Below are positions 1 to 7,028 of a stretch of DNA of 18,064 nt, one piece after another. Under the pieces are notes generated by a model. It ran no database searches, was not told where the DNA came from, and saw only the letters and a program-made list of their open reading frames with translations. The first letter of the stretch is position 1. Each line of letters opens with the position of its first letter. Location of the stretch: NCBI GenBank assembly GCA_022705125.1, contig JAKJFB010000005.1, forward strand, positions 9,551-27,614, given 5' to 3'. This DNA is from Pseudomonadota bacterium (GTDB taxonomy: Bacteria; Pseudomonadota; Gammaproteobacteria; Pseudomonadales; UBA5518). Position numbers and translations under genes: made by a program.

Positions 1-798
1 GGAACTGATGCTCCGGAGCAGCGGTTCCTCTACCCCGAGTTCCTGCTGTTCCGCGAACTGTTCCGCCGCAATGGCATTGCCTGCGATATCGCCGATGCGG
101 CCGCGCTCGAATACGCCGGCGGTGCGTTGCGCCACGCGGGCGAGGCGGTCGATCTCGTCTACAACCGTTGCACGGATTTCGCCCTGCAGGATGTCGCGCA
201 CGCGGCGCTCGCCGAGGCGTATCGCGCCGACGCCGTGGTGCTCACGCCCTCCCCGCGCCACCACGCGCTGTATGCCGACAAGCGCCAGCTGGTGCGGCTG
301 TCCGACGACGCCTTCCTCGCCCGCATCGGCACCTCATCGGCTGCACGCCGCGTGCTCGCCGCGCACGTGCCGAAGGCGCGCATCGTGACCCCGGCAGACG
401 CCGAGGAAATCTGGGCCGCGCGCAAGCAGTATTTCTTCAAGCCCTTCGCGGGCTACGCCAGCCGCGGCGCCTACCGCGGCGATCGCATCACGAAGCGGGT
501 GTGGGAGGAAATCGTCGGCTCGGGCAACTACGTCGCGCAGGCCTTCGCGCCGCCGGCCACCCGCCGCGCCGCACCGGGCGAGGATGCCGCCGCGCTGAAG
601 TTCGACCTGCGCTGTGTCAGCTACGGCGTCGATATCCGCCTGCTGAGCGCGCGGCTCTACCAGGGCCAGACCACCAACCTGCGCACCGTTTCCGGTGGCC
701 TCGCCTCCGTATTCCTCCTGAAAAGGGGGGCGGACGAATTGAATCCCGATCAACGGCCCGCCGGGTCCGGGCTCTCGCCGAACCAGACTACCGCGTAG
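1..798 (+). CDS. ATP-grasp-like protein, C-terminal part (5' truncated by window)
   Basis: The frame is open from base 1 to a TAG at 796-798, giving 265 residues with no start inside the window, so the N-terminus lies outside. I see an FKPFAGYASRGAYRGDR stretch (an ATP-grasp-like lysine/glycine loop), then LKFDLRCVSYG, then YQGQTTNLRTVSGGLASVF. The spacing resembles the nucleotide- and metal-binding C-terminal half of (circularly permuted) ATP-grasp ligases. No substrate can be assigned. The last ~27 residues after GGLASVF look unlike a conserved end, and the final 49 bp overlap the 3' end of the convergent CAP gene. An A4G6 run at 721-730 lies exactly where the conserved part stops, so the tail could come from a frameshift. 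The frame is certain; the family is a moderate call. Confidence 0.6.
   Translation, partial: GTDAPEQRFLYPEFLLFRELFRRNGIACDIADAAALEYAGGALRHAGEAVDLVYNRCTDFALQDVAHAALAEAYRADAVVLTPSPRHHALYADKRQLVRLSDDAFLARIGTSSAARRVLAAHVPKARIVTPADAEEIWAARKQYFFKPFAGYASRGAYRGDRITKRVWEEIVGSGNYVAQAFAPPATRRAAPGEDAAALKFDLRCVSYGVDIRLLSARLYQGQTTNLRTVSGGLASVFLLKRGADELNPDQRPAGSGLSPNQTTA
714..729 (+). other. Small GAAA-loop hairpin at the end of the ATP-grasp-like gene
   Basis: CCTCCT (714-719) can pair with AGGGGG (724-729), with one T-G wobble, around a GAAA tetraloop. It sits inside the coding frame, just before the convergent gene's stop, and overlaps the A4G6 homopolymer. It may be a weak terminator-like structure or chance; no T-run follows. 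Confidence 0.25.
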
Positions 799-1301
799 TG
801 CCGGCCGATCGCGGCGCCCATCGCACGCCAGGTGTTGTCGGCCCACATGCCGCGGTTCAGCACCATGGCGTTGTGAGCGGCGCTATCGCGCCAGATCTCG
901 ATGGCCATCGCGGGGCTGATCGGGTCGCTGTAGTGCGCCACGATCTCGTAGCCCGGTGACTGGTAGAGCCCGCCCGATATCTCGTTTGGCTTCTCCCACA
1001 TGCAGCTGGCCTCGGCGTGGTCGGGCGTATAGCAGCACGAGGACCAGTTGCCACGGCTCGACCACGAATGCATGTTGCAGCGCCCGCCGCGACGGTAGTT
1101 CGCCTCGAGATCGGCCAGATGCGCCCGCGCCACGCGCGTGAGCGAGGTCGACAGCGGCAGCGGGGCCAGGCCCTTGCTCGTGCGGTAGTGATTCACGGCG
1201 TCGGCGATGGCGTCATGCGGTGACGGCGCGGGTGAGGCGTTCGCGCTCGCCGAGGCGAGGACTGCGAGCAACGGTGCGATGAAGAGACGAACGCGGCGCA
1301 T
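750..1301 (-). CDS. Secreted CAP/SCP-domain protein
   Basis: A 183-residue protein with an N-terminal signal peptide: MRR, then a hydrophobic core to about residue 20 and likely cleavage in ASANASP. A CAP (SCP/PR1-like) domain fills the rest. CAP hallmarks are an early NHYRTSKGLAPL, CNMHSWS with H78, AAHNAMVLN with H143, and a C-terminal YAVVWFGESPDP. Four cysteines (75, 89, 90, 100) may form disulfides, which fits an extracytoplasmic location. The function of bacterial CAP proteins is mostly unknown. The ATG at 1301 is chosen over an upstream in-frame ATG at 1553 because it begins the signal peptide and has AGGACC just upstream; the upstream extension would run into the divergent PQQ dehydrogenase gene. 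The 181-bp gap to that gene must hold both promoters. I see only a weak AT-rich -10-like AAAATAG near 1435 for the rightward one. Confidence 0.85.
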   Translation of the reverse strand: MRRVRLFIAPLLAVLASASANASPAPSPHDAIADAVNHYRTSKGLAPLPLSTSLTRVARAHLADLEANYRRGGRCNMHSWSSRGNWSSCCYTPDHAEASCMWEKPNEISGGLYQSPGYEIVAHYSDPISPAMAIEIWRDSAAHNAMVLNRGMWADNTWRAMGAAIGRHYAVVWFGESPDPAGR

Positions 1302-1482
1302 GTATAGAGGGTCCTGTGATGTGGTGGGGAAATGGTGCGTCCCCGGGCGGCCGTTCCACAACTTGCATTCTCGCAGCGCGCTCGGCACTCTGACCGACTG
1401 CGTTCGCCGCGATGCGGTGCGCACGAATGAAAACAAAATAGCGCATTTCCTCCGAAACGCGCACGAACCTCGGGAGACTCGC

Positions 1483-3486
1483 TTGCGTAACCGTATCACC
1501 ACATCGGCCGTCGTGCTGGCGAGCGCGCTGCTCGCGGCCTGTGAGCGCAACACCGCGGTGGAGTATGCACCGGGTCCGGTGGCTGAATGGGGCGCCTACG
1601 GCGCCGCGCCGGGCGGCGGGCATTACTCCGCGGCCGACCAGATCACGCGCGACAACGTGCATGCGCTGGAGCAGGCCTGGGTGTACCGCAGCGGCGACAT
1701 GCGCGAGCCGGGTCCCGGTGAAATCGGCGGGCAGAAGATGCCGATGCTGCCCGGCAGCAGCTGGCAGATGACACCGATCCTGGTCGGCGACACGCTGTAC
1801 GGCTGCAGCGCTTTCAACCGGTTGTTCGCGCTCGATCCTTCGACCGGCACCGAGAAATGGAGCTACGACCCGGGTGTCGATGTGAGCCAGGAGATCATGG
1901 TGAACTGCCGCGGCGTCAGCAGCTGGCAGGCCGAAACACCGACGGGCGCGGCCTGCGACCACCGCATCATCATGGGCACGCTCGATGGCCGGCTCGTTGC
2001 AGTCGACGCCAGGGACGGCAAGCCGTGCGCGGACTTCGGCGGCAAGGGCCAGGTGAGCCTGCACGAGGGGCTGGGCGAGTTTGCCGAGCAGGAATACTCG
2101 GTGACCTCGCCGCCGGCGATCCTCGGAGACCGGATCATCACCGGCGCCATGGTGCTCGACCGCACGCACAACCACATGCCGAGCGGCGTGGTGCGCGCCT
2201 ACAACGTGCGCACCGGCGCGCTCGAGTGGTACTGGGACCCGATCCCGCCCGGACAGAAGCCGGAGTTCGACGCCCAGGGCAAGCCGATGTTCCGCCGCGG
2301 CACCACCAACGTGTGGTCGGTGATCTCCGTCGATCCCGAGCGCCAGCTGGTATTCCTGCCCACCGGTAATACCTCGACCGATTTTTTCGGCGGCTTGCGC
2401 GACAACATGGATTACTACTCCAGCTCGGTGGTCGCCCTGAAGGGCGATACCGGGGAGCTCGCCTGGCACTTCCAGATGGTGCACCACGACATCTGGGACT
2501 ACGACACCCCGGCGCAGCCCACGCTGTTCGAGCTCGAGCGCGACGGCAGGACCATCCCGGCGCTGGCGCAGCCGACCAAGATGGGACACCTGTTCATCCT
2601 GAACCGCGAAACCGGCGAGCCGCTGTTCCCGGTCGAGGAACGCCCGGTGCCGCAGGACTGGGAAGTGGCCGGTGAATACCTCGCGCCGACGCAGCCCTTC
2701 CCGGTAAAGCCGGCACCGCTGCACCCGGCTGGCCTGACGCCGGACGACGCCTGGGGGCTCACCTTCTGGGACCGCGGTGCCTGCCGCAAGCAGCTCGAGG
2801 CGCTGCGCAACGAAGGCATCTTCACGCCGCCTTCGCTGCAGGGTTCGGCTTTCTTCCCCAGCGATTTCGGCGGCAACAACTGGGGCACGCCGGCGATCGA
2901 TCCCGGGCGCAAGCTGATCATCCTGAACACCATGTTCATGCCCTCGATGGTGCAGCTGATCCCGCGCGAGCAGTGCAAGCTCGATGCGGGCGACGTGTTC
3001 ACCGCGCCGCAGCTCGAAACACCGTACTGCCTGCGGGTGAAGCCGCTGCTGTCGCCGCTGGGTGCGCCGTGCATCGCTCCGCCCTGGGGCACGCTCACCG
3101 CCATCGATTTCACCACCGGCGACAAGCGCTGGGAGGTGCCGCTCGGCAACCTCGAGGAAATGGCGCCGTGGCCGCTGTCGCGGCTGATCAAGGGCGCGCC
3201 CAACATCGGCGGCCCCAGCGTGACCGCCGGCGGCCTGACGTTCATCGCGTCCACGCCCGACTACTACCTGCGAGCCTTCGACAGCGAGACCGGCGAGGAG
3301 TTGTGGAAGGCCAAGCTGCCCACCGGGGGGCACGCCACGCCGACCGTCTATCGCTCCCCGACCGACCAGCGCCAGTACGTGGTGATAGCCGCCGGCGGTC
3401 ACTTCGGCATGCCCCAGGAGCCGCGCGGTGATTACCTCATCGCCTTCGCCCTCCCGGAAAAAAAGGACGGAGGGATCAAAAAATGA
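1483..3486 (+). CDS. PQQ-dependent dehydrogenase, glucose-dehydrogenase type, lipoprotein
   Basis: A 667-residue quinoprotein of the eight-bladed propeller class, oxidising an alcohol or sugar outside the cytoplasm with PQQ as cofactor and passing electrons to the respiratory chain. Visible family signatures: EWGAYGAAPGGGHYS near the N-terminus, YRSGDMR, WHFQMVHHDIWDYDTPAQP, APPWGTLTAIDF, GAPNIGGPSVTAGGL, and RQYVVIAAGGHFG near the end. These match the catalytic domain of membrane glucose dehydrogenase, but its five-helix N-terminal membrane domain is absent. Instead a signal peptide ends in a lipobox LAAC (Cys20), so membrane attachment by lipid is inferred. The start is a TTG at 1483 with GGGAG upstream at good spacing. 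A longer frame back to 1207 is open but lacks sense, because it would bury the signal peptide and cross the divergent promoter region. Substrate unknown. No PQQ synthesis genes are in the window. Confidence 0.88.
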   Translation: MRNRITTSAVVLASALLAACERNTAVEYAPGPVAEWGAYGAAPGGGHYSAADQITRDNVHALEQAWVYRSGDMREPGPGEIGGQKMPMLPGSSWQMTPILVGDTLYGCSAFNRLFALDPSTGTEKWSYDPGVDVSQEIMVNCRGVSSWQAETPTGAACDHRIIMGTLDGRLVAVDARDGKPCADFGGKGQVSLHEGLGEFAEQEYSVTSPPAILGDRIITGAMVLDRTHNHMPSGVVRAYNVRTGALEWYWDPIPPGQKPEFDAQGKPMFRRGTTNVWSVISVDPERQLVFLPTGNTSTDFFGGLRDNMDYYSSSVVALKGDTGELAWHFQMVHHDIWDYDTPAQPTLFELERDGRTIPALAQPTKMGHLFILNRETGEPLFPVEERPVPQDWEVAGEYLAPTQPFPVKPAPLHPAGLTPDDAWGLTFWDRGACRKQLEALRNEGIFTPPSLQGSAFFPSDFGGNNWGTPAIDPGRKLIILNTMFMPSMVQLIPREQCKLDAGDVFTAPQLETPYCLRVKPLLSPLGAPCIAPPWGTLTAIDFTTGDKRWEVPLGNLEEMAPWPLSRLIKGAPNIGGPSVTAGGLTFIASTPDYYLRAFDSETGEELWKAKLPTGGHATPTVYRSPTDQRQYVVIAAGGHFGMPQEPRGDYLIAFALPEKKDGGIKK

Positions 3487-3554
3487 CCAGCAGCACGGCG
3501 GCTCTCCCTGTCCGCGGTAGTGCTCAGGGGTGGGTGCCCGCGTCGAGCCGGTGA
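3483..3554 (+). pseudogene. 23-codon stub ORF coupled to the PQQ dehydrogenase
   Basis: ATG at 3483 overlaps the TGA of the preceding gene (ATGA) and follows GGAGG at 3469-3473 with a 9-base spacer. This is the layout of a translationally coupled next gene. The reading frame stops after 23 residues (MTSSTAALPVRG...). No family is recognisable. It could be the remnant 5' end of a lost operon partner, a leader peptide, or chance. The following ~80 bp to the next gene show no gene, only a 10-bp palindrome GCGAATTCGC at 3578-3587. Confidence 0.3.
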
Positions 3555-3633
3555 CCCATGTTCCGAGCTATCGCCCGGCGAATTCGCGATATCATGTCGC
3601 CCGCGCGACAAGAACCGACGAGGAGACACACTG

Positions 3634-5667
3634 ATGAAAACGGATGTCATGGCTAAAGACATTGGAATGGACCACGCCACGCTACGCGAAATCTATCGGC
3701 AGATGTCGCGCATCCGCGAGGTGGACAAGGGAATCCAGGCCGGGCTATCGAGCGGCAAATTCATGTTTACGTACTGGCCGATGACCGGACAGGAAGCCAT
3801 TCCCGCGTCCATTGCCCCGCTGGTGACCAAGGACGATTACATGGTCACCATCTATCGGGGGATTCACGATCAGGTCGCCAAGGGCGTACCGCTGAAAGGC
3901 CTCTTCGCCGAGGCTCTCGGACGGGTGGGCGGCGTCAACAAGGGCAAGGGCGGCTCGCCCCACATCTCCGATCCCGCCTCCGGTTCCATGGTGACCACTG
4001 CCATTGTCGGTGCGGGCGCCCCCATCGCCAACGGCCTGGCCCTGGCCAGCAAGATGCGCGGCACCCGGGCGGTGACCATTGTCAACTTCGGCGACGGTGC
4101 CACCAGCATCGGCGCGATCCACGAAGCCATGAACCTTGCTGGCGCCTGGAAGTTGCCCGTCATTTTCCTTTGCCAGAACAACCAGATAGGTGAATACACG
4201 CCGATCCCCGACTACACCGCCGGCGAGAATTTCCACTGCCGCGCCGACGCCCTGGGCTTCAAGGGCGTCAAGCTCGACGGCAACGATCCGGTGGCTTTCC
4301 ACAACGGCATGAAATCCATCATCGAGGACGTGCGCAGCGGCAAGGGCCCGGTGTTCGTCGAAGCGGTCACCCTGCGCCTGGGGCCCCATGCCGGTGTGGG
4401 CTGGTCCCACCTGCTCAAAGGTGACGCACTGGCGGCGGCAAAGGAAGCCTGGCCCGTCCCCGCCACCCGCAAGCTGTTGCTGGAAAAAGGAATCTGTACC
4501 GAGGAGGAACTCGCCGCGATCGACAATGCCGCCAGTGCCGAAGTGCAGGAAGCGATCGAGTGGGCGCTGGGCAGTGAAGTAACCGGCGAAGACGAGATGT
4601 TGCTGGACGTCTATGGCGATCCGGGCGTGGTACCGCGTCGCGGCCAGCGCGACAAGCGCGCGGCGGAGGCACCCCACACCGGTGAGACCCGCCAGATGGC
4701 CATGTTCGAGGCGGTACAGGATGCCCTCGACCTGGCGTTGCAGCTCGATGACGGCGTGTTTTGCCTCGGCGAGGATATCGGCGATGACCCGGGCGGTGTT
4801 TTCAAGTGTTTCAAGGGCATGCAGAGCAAGTGGGGCGAGCGCATCAGGCCCACACCCATCGCCGAGCAGGCCATCATCGGTGCCGCCACCGGTGCAGCCC
4901 TGCTGGGCATGCGCCCGGTCGCGGAGATCATGTTCGCCGATTTTGTCGGCGTCTGTATGGACCAGATCACCAACCACGCCGCCAAGCAGCGCTACATGTC
5001 CGGTGCCACCACCCATGTGCCCATGACCGTGCGCATGATTGCCGGCGGCGGCATCGGTGGCTTCGGTGCCCAGCACTCCCAGTCCACCGAGGCCATGCTG
5101 CTGCACAACCCCGGCCTGAAGATCGTTTACCCCAGCACCCCCACCGAAGCCAAGGGCCTGCTGCTGAGCTGTATCTTCGACGAGGATCCCTGCATCCAGT
5201 TCGAATCCATGATGCTGACCTATGCCCTGAAGGAGGAAGTACCGGTAGGGGACTACCGTATCCCGTTGGGTGTGGCCAAGGTCAAGCGCGAAGGTACCGA
5301 CGTCACCCTGATCACCTATGGCTGGCAGGTGATGCAGTGCCTGAAGGCGGCGGAAGAACTGGCGAAGGAAGGTATCAGCGCCGAGGTGATCGACCTGCGC
5401 ACCCTGCTGCCGCTGGATTACGACCGCATCCTGACGTCAGTGGAGAAAACCGGTCGCGCGCTGGTGGTTCATGCCGCCACGGAATTCTGTGGTCTGGGCT
5501 CGGAAATCGCCAGCACCATCAACGAGGCGCTGTTCCACAAGCTCAAGGCACCGGCCTCCAGGTTCGGTGCTGCCTACGCACCGATTGCCTACTCCAGGAT
5601 CATTGAAACCGCGCAGATTCCGCACGCCGGAACCATCGCCGCGCGCGTTCGCGAACTTTTCAAATAG
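3634..5667 (+). CDS. Fused E1 alpha-beta 2-oxo acid/acetoin-type dehydrogenase
   Basis: A 677-residue thiamine-diphosphate enzyme in which the normally separate E1 alpha and E1 beta chains are one polypeptide. The alpha half (about 1-325) has the IYRGIHDQ loop, GKGGSPHISD, and the ThDP motif running from GDG (153-155) to QNN (181-183). A polar linker (about 325-350) leads to the beta half, with FCLGEDIG, RPTPIAEQ (candidate catalytic Glu411), MFADF, GGFGAQHSQS, VYPSTPTEAKGLL and the transketolase C-terminal VIDLRTLLPLD. The family decarboxylates a 2-oxo acid, or cleaves acetoin, and transfers the acyl group to a lipoyl domain. The substrate cannot be read here. Start ATG 3634 has AGGAG eight bases upstream. 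The lipoyl gene follows after 17 bp. Proline CCC and alanine GCC codons are more frequent than in the flanking genes, which prefer CCG and GCG, hinting at a different history. Confidence 0.9.
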   Translation: MKTDVMAKDIGMDHATLREIYRQMSRIREVDKGIQAGLSSGKFMFTYWPMTGQEAIPASIAPLVTKDDYMVTIYRGIHDQVAKGVPLKGLFAEALGRVGGVNKGKGGSPHISDPASGSMVTTAIVGAGAPIANGLALASKMRGTRAVTIVNFGDGATSIGAIHEAMNLAGAWKLPVIFLCQNNQIGEYTPIPDYTAGENFHCRADALGFKGVKLDGNDPVAFHNGMKSIIEDVRSGKGPVFVEAVTLRLGPHAGVGWSHLLKGDALAAAKEAWPVPATRKLLLEKGICTEEELAAIDNAASAEVQEAIEWALGSEVTGEDEMLLDVYGDPGVVPRRGQRDKRAAEAPHTGETRQMAMFEAVQDALDLALQLDDGVFCLGEDIGDDPGGVFKCFKGMQSKWGERIRPTPIAEQAIIGAATGAALLGMRPVAEIMFADFVGVCMDQITNHAAKQRYMSGATTHVPMTVRMIAGGGIGGFGAQHSQSTEAMLLHNPGLKIVYPSTPTEAKGLLLSCIFDEDPCIQFESMMLTYALKEEVPVGDYRIPLGVAKVKREGTDVTLITYGWQVMQCLKAAEELAKEGISAEVIDLRTLLPLDYDRILTSVEKTGRALVVHAATEFCGLGSEIASTINEALFHKLKAPASRFGAAYAPIAYSRIIETAQIPHAGTIAARVRELFK

Positions 5668-5684
5668 CGCTCCAGGGAATACAT

Positions 5685-5918
5685 ATGCCGACGACATTGA
5701 CCATACCAAAGCTCCAGATGTCCACCACCGAGGGAACCCTGACGGAATGGCTGGTGGAAGACGGAGCACCGGTGACGGCCGGGCAGGCCATCTATGCACT
5801 GGAAACCGACAAGTCGGTCCAGGAGATCGAAGCGCCGGAGTCGGGCAGGCTGATCCAGAAAGCAGCGGCGGGAGAAACCTACCCGGTCGGCACGGAGATC
5901 GGTGAGATTGTCGCCTGA
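5685..5918 (+). CDS. Stand-alone lipoyl-domain protein
   Basis: A 77-residue protein that is just one biotinyl/lipoyl domain: beta strands around PKLQMSTTEGTLTEWLVEDG, the ETDKS hairpin with the lysine that is lipoylated in this family, then IEAPESGRLIQK and a short end. It has no peripheral-subunit-binding or acyltransferase domain, so it can only carry an acyl or reducing group, presumably for the fused E1 encoded just upstream. AGGGA precedes the ATG. The close spacing implies one transcript. No E2 acyltransferase core or E3 (dihydrolipoamide dehydrogenase) is in the window; they may be shared with another complex. Biotin rather than lipoate is possible, but the DKS context and the E1 neighbour favour lipoate. 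Confidence 0.88.
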   Translation: MPTTLTIPKLQMSTTEGTLTEWLVEDGAPVTAGQAIYALETDKSVQEIEAPESGRLIQKAAAGETYPVGTEIGEIVA

Positions 5919-5924
5919 CACCGT

Positions 5925-5957
5925 CGACCGCCCGGGGCACGCTACGCCGGGCGGTCG
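5925..5957. terminator. Hairpin between convergent genes
   Basis: A perfect 11-bp GC-rich inverted repeat (5925-5935 and 5947-5957, CGACCGCCCGG with its complement) with an 11-base loop lies 7 bp after the lipoyl gene and before the 3' end of the leftward Rieske gene. There is no T-run on either side, so it may act as a weak bidirectional terminator or RNA-end stabiliser. A second imperfect stem, GCGGG/CCCGC, follows at 5971-5988. Confidence 0.55.
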
Positions 5958-5997
5958 CGGTGAGCGTGCCGCGGGCGTAACGTCCCGCTAGAGCACC

Positions 5998-7011
5998 TCA
6001 GGACACCGCGCGGATACGCTGGCTGTCCTCAGGCGCGGCGTTCGCGTAGAACTGGCTGAACCAGCGCCGGAATTGCGCGATCGGGCCGTCGCCGTCGCAG
6101 AGAATGGGGTTGGGCTGGAAGATCTTGTGCTCCCAGATCGGCATGTCCTGCTCGACCTGGCGCGAGATCTCGTCGGTCAGCGCCTTGGCCATCATCTGTT
6201 GCGTGGCGTTCATGTCCTTGCGCTGGATGAAGCAGAAGCGCAGGTGCATGGTCTCGCTGTCGATCGGCGTCGGCAGGCCGAGCTGGATCGTGTCGAACAG
6301 CCCCATGAAGCGCTGCAGGGTCTGGCCGGGGCCGAAGTTGGCGGTCTCGAGCAGGCTGTCGCGCCAGCGCGTGCCGGTGCGGTCGATGTTGCCGTGCTCG
6401 TCCATGTCGGGCGTCTTGCCGACGTAGCGCGCGAAGCGCTTGTGGGCCTCGTGCGTGATTTCCCCGCGCGGGATGTCCTTCGAGCTGTGCACGTACACGA
6501 AGTGTGCCCCGTCGGCGGCGTTCTCGGCGGCCTCCTGGATCGGGGCGCCGAACTTCCACTCGTAGACGCGGTACTCCGTCCAGTCGGGGTGACCGACCTC
6601 CGGGACCGTCTCGACCTCGAAGGCGGGCGCGATGCGCTCCGGGTGATACCAGGCCCAGATGATCTGGTTGCGCTCGACCACGGGGTAGGAAAACACGGTC
6701 TGCTTGCCGTCGGCGCGCGGTGGCATGTTCTTCGCGTAGGGGATGTGCTTGCACACGCCCTCGCCGTTGAACTCCCAGGCGTGGAAGGGGCAGGCGATGT
6801 GCTCGCCCTTCACCTTGCCGCCGTGGCCGAGGTGTGCGCCAAGGTGCGGGCAGAAGGCGTCGAGCAGCCGTGCCTCGCCGCCCTCGGTGCGGAACAGCAC
6901 CAGCTCCTTGCCGAAGTAGTGCAGCGGCTTGACCTCGCCGGCCGCGAGCTCGCGCGACAGGCTGATCGCGTACCAGCCGAAGGGAACGGGAAAATCGTAA
7001 CGCTTGCCCAT
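5998..7011 (-). CDS. Rieske non-heme iron oxygenase, KshA-like
   Basis: A 337-residue oxygenase component. The N-terminal Rieske [2Fe-2S] domain has C54-P-H56 and C74-P-F-H77 spaced as expected. The C-terminal catalytic domain has the mononuclear iron motif ENAADGAHFVYVH (N164, D167, H170, H175), with D289 in EQDMPIWEHKIF as candidate third ligand. The WEHKIF...LCDGDGP...FRRWFSQFY ending resembles 3-ketosteroid 9-alpha-hydroxylase oxygenases (KshA) and related sterol-ring oxygenases. Such enzymes insert oxygen using electrons from a separate reductase, not seen here. A steroid or terpenoid substrate is an inference. ATG 7011 has GGGAG upstream and lies 17 bp after the amidohydrolase stop, so the two are surely co-transcribed. 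Confidence 0.88.
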   Translation of the reverse strand: MGKRYDFPVPFGWYAISLSRELAAGEVKPLHYFGKELVLFRTEGGEARLLDAFCPHLGAHLGHGGKVKGEHIACPFHAWEFNGEGVCKHIPYAKNMPPRADGKQTVFSYPVVERNQIIWAWYHPERIAPAFEVETVPEVGHPDWTEYRVYEWKFGAPIQEAAENAADGAHFVYVHSSKDIPRGEITHEAHKRFARYVGKTPDMDEHGNIDRTGTRWRDSLLETANFGPGQTLQRFMGLFDTIQLGLPTPIDSETMHLRFCFIQRKDMNATQQMMAKALTDEISRQVEQDMPIWEHKIFQPNPILCDGDGPIAQFRRWFSQFYANAAPEDSQRIRAVS

Positions 7012-7028
7012 GGTCGGTCTCCCGGGTG

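Noticed and set aside
1213..3402. A 729-codon frame antisense to the PQQ dehydrogenase
   Set aside because: Arg/His/Ala-rich composition without any domain pattern; typical shadow of a GC-rich gene. The plus-strand frame has clear quinoprotein motifs.
3745..5106. A 453-codon frame antisense to the fused E1 gene
   Set aside because: Gly/His/Val-rich low-complexity translation with no start signal; shadow of the E1 gene.
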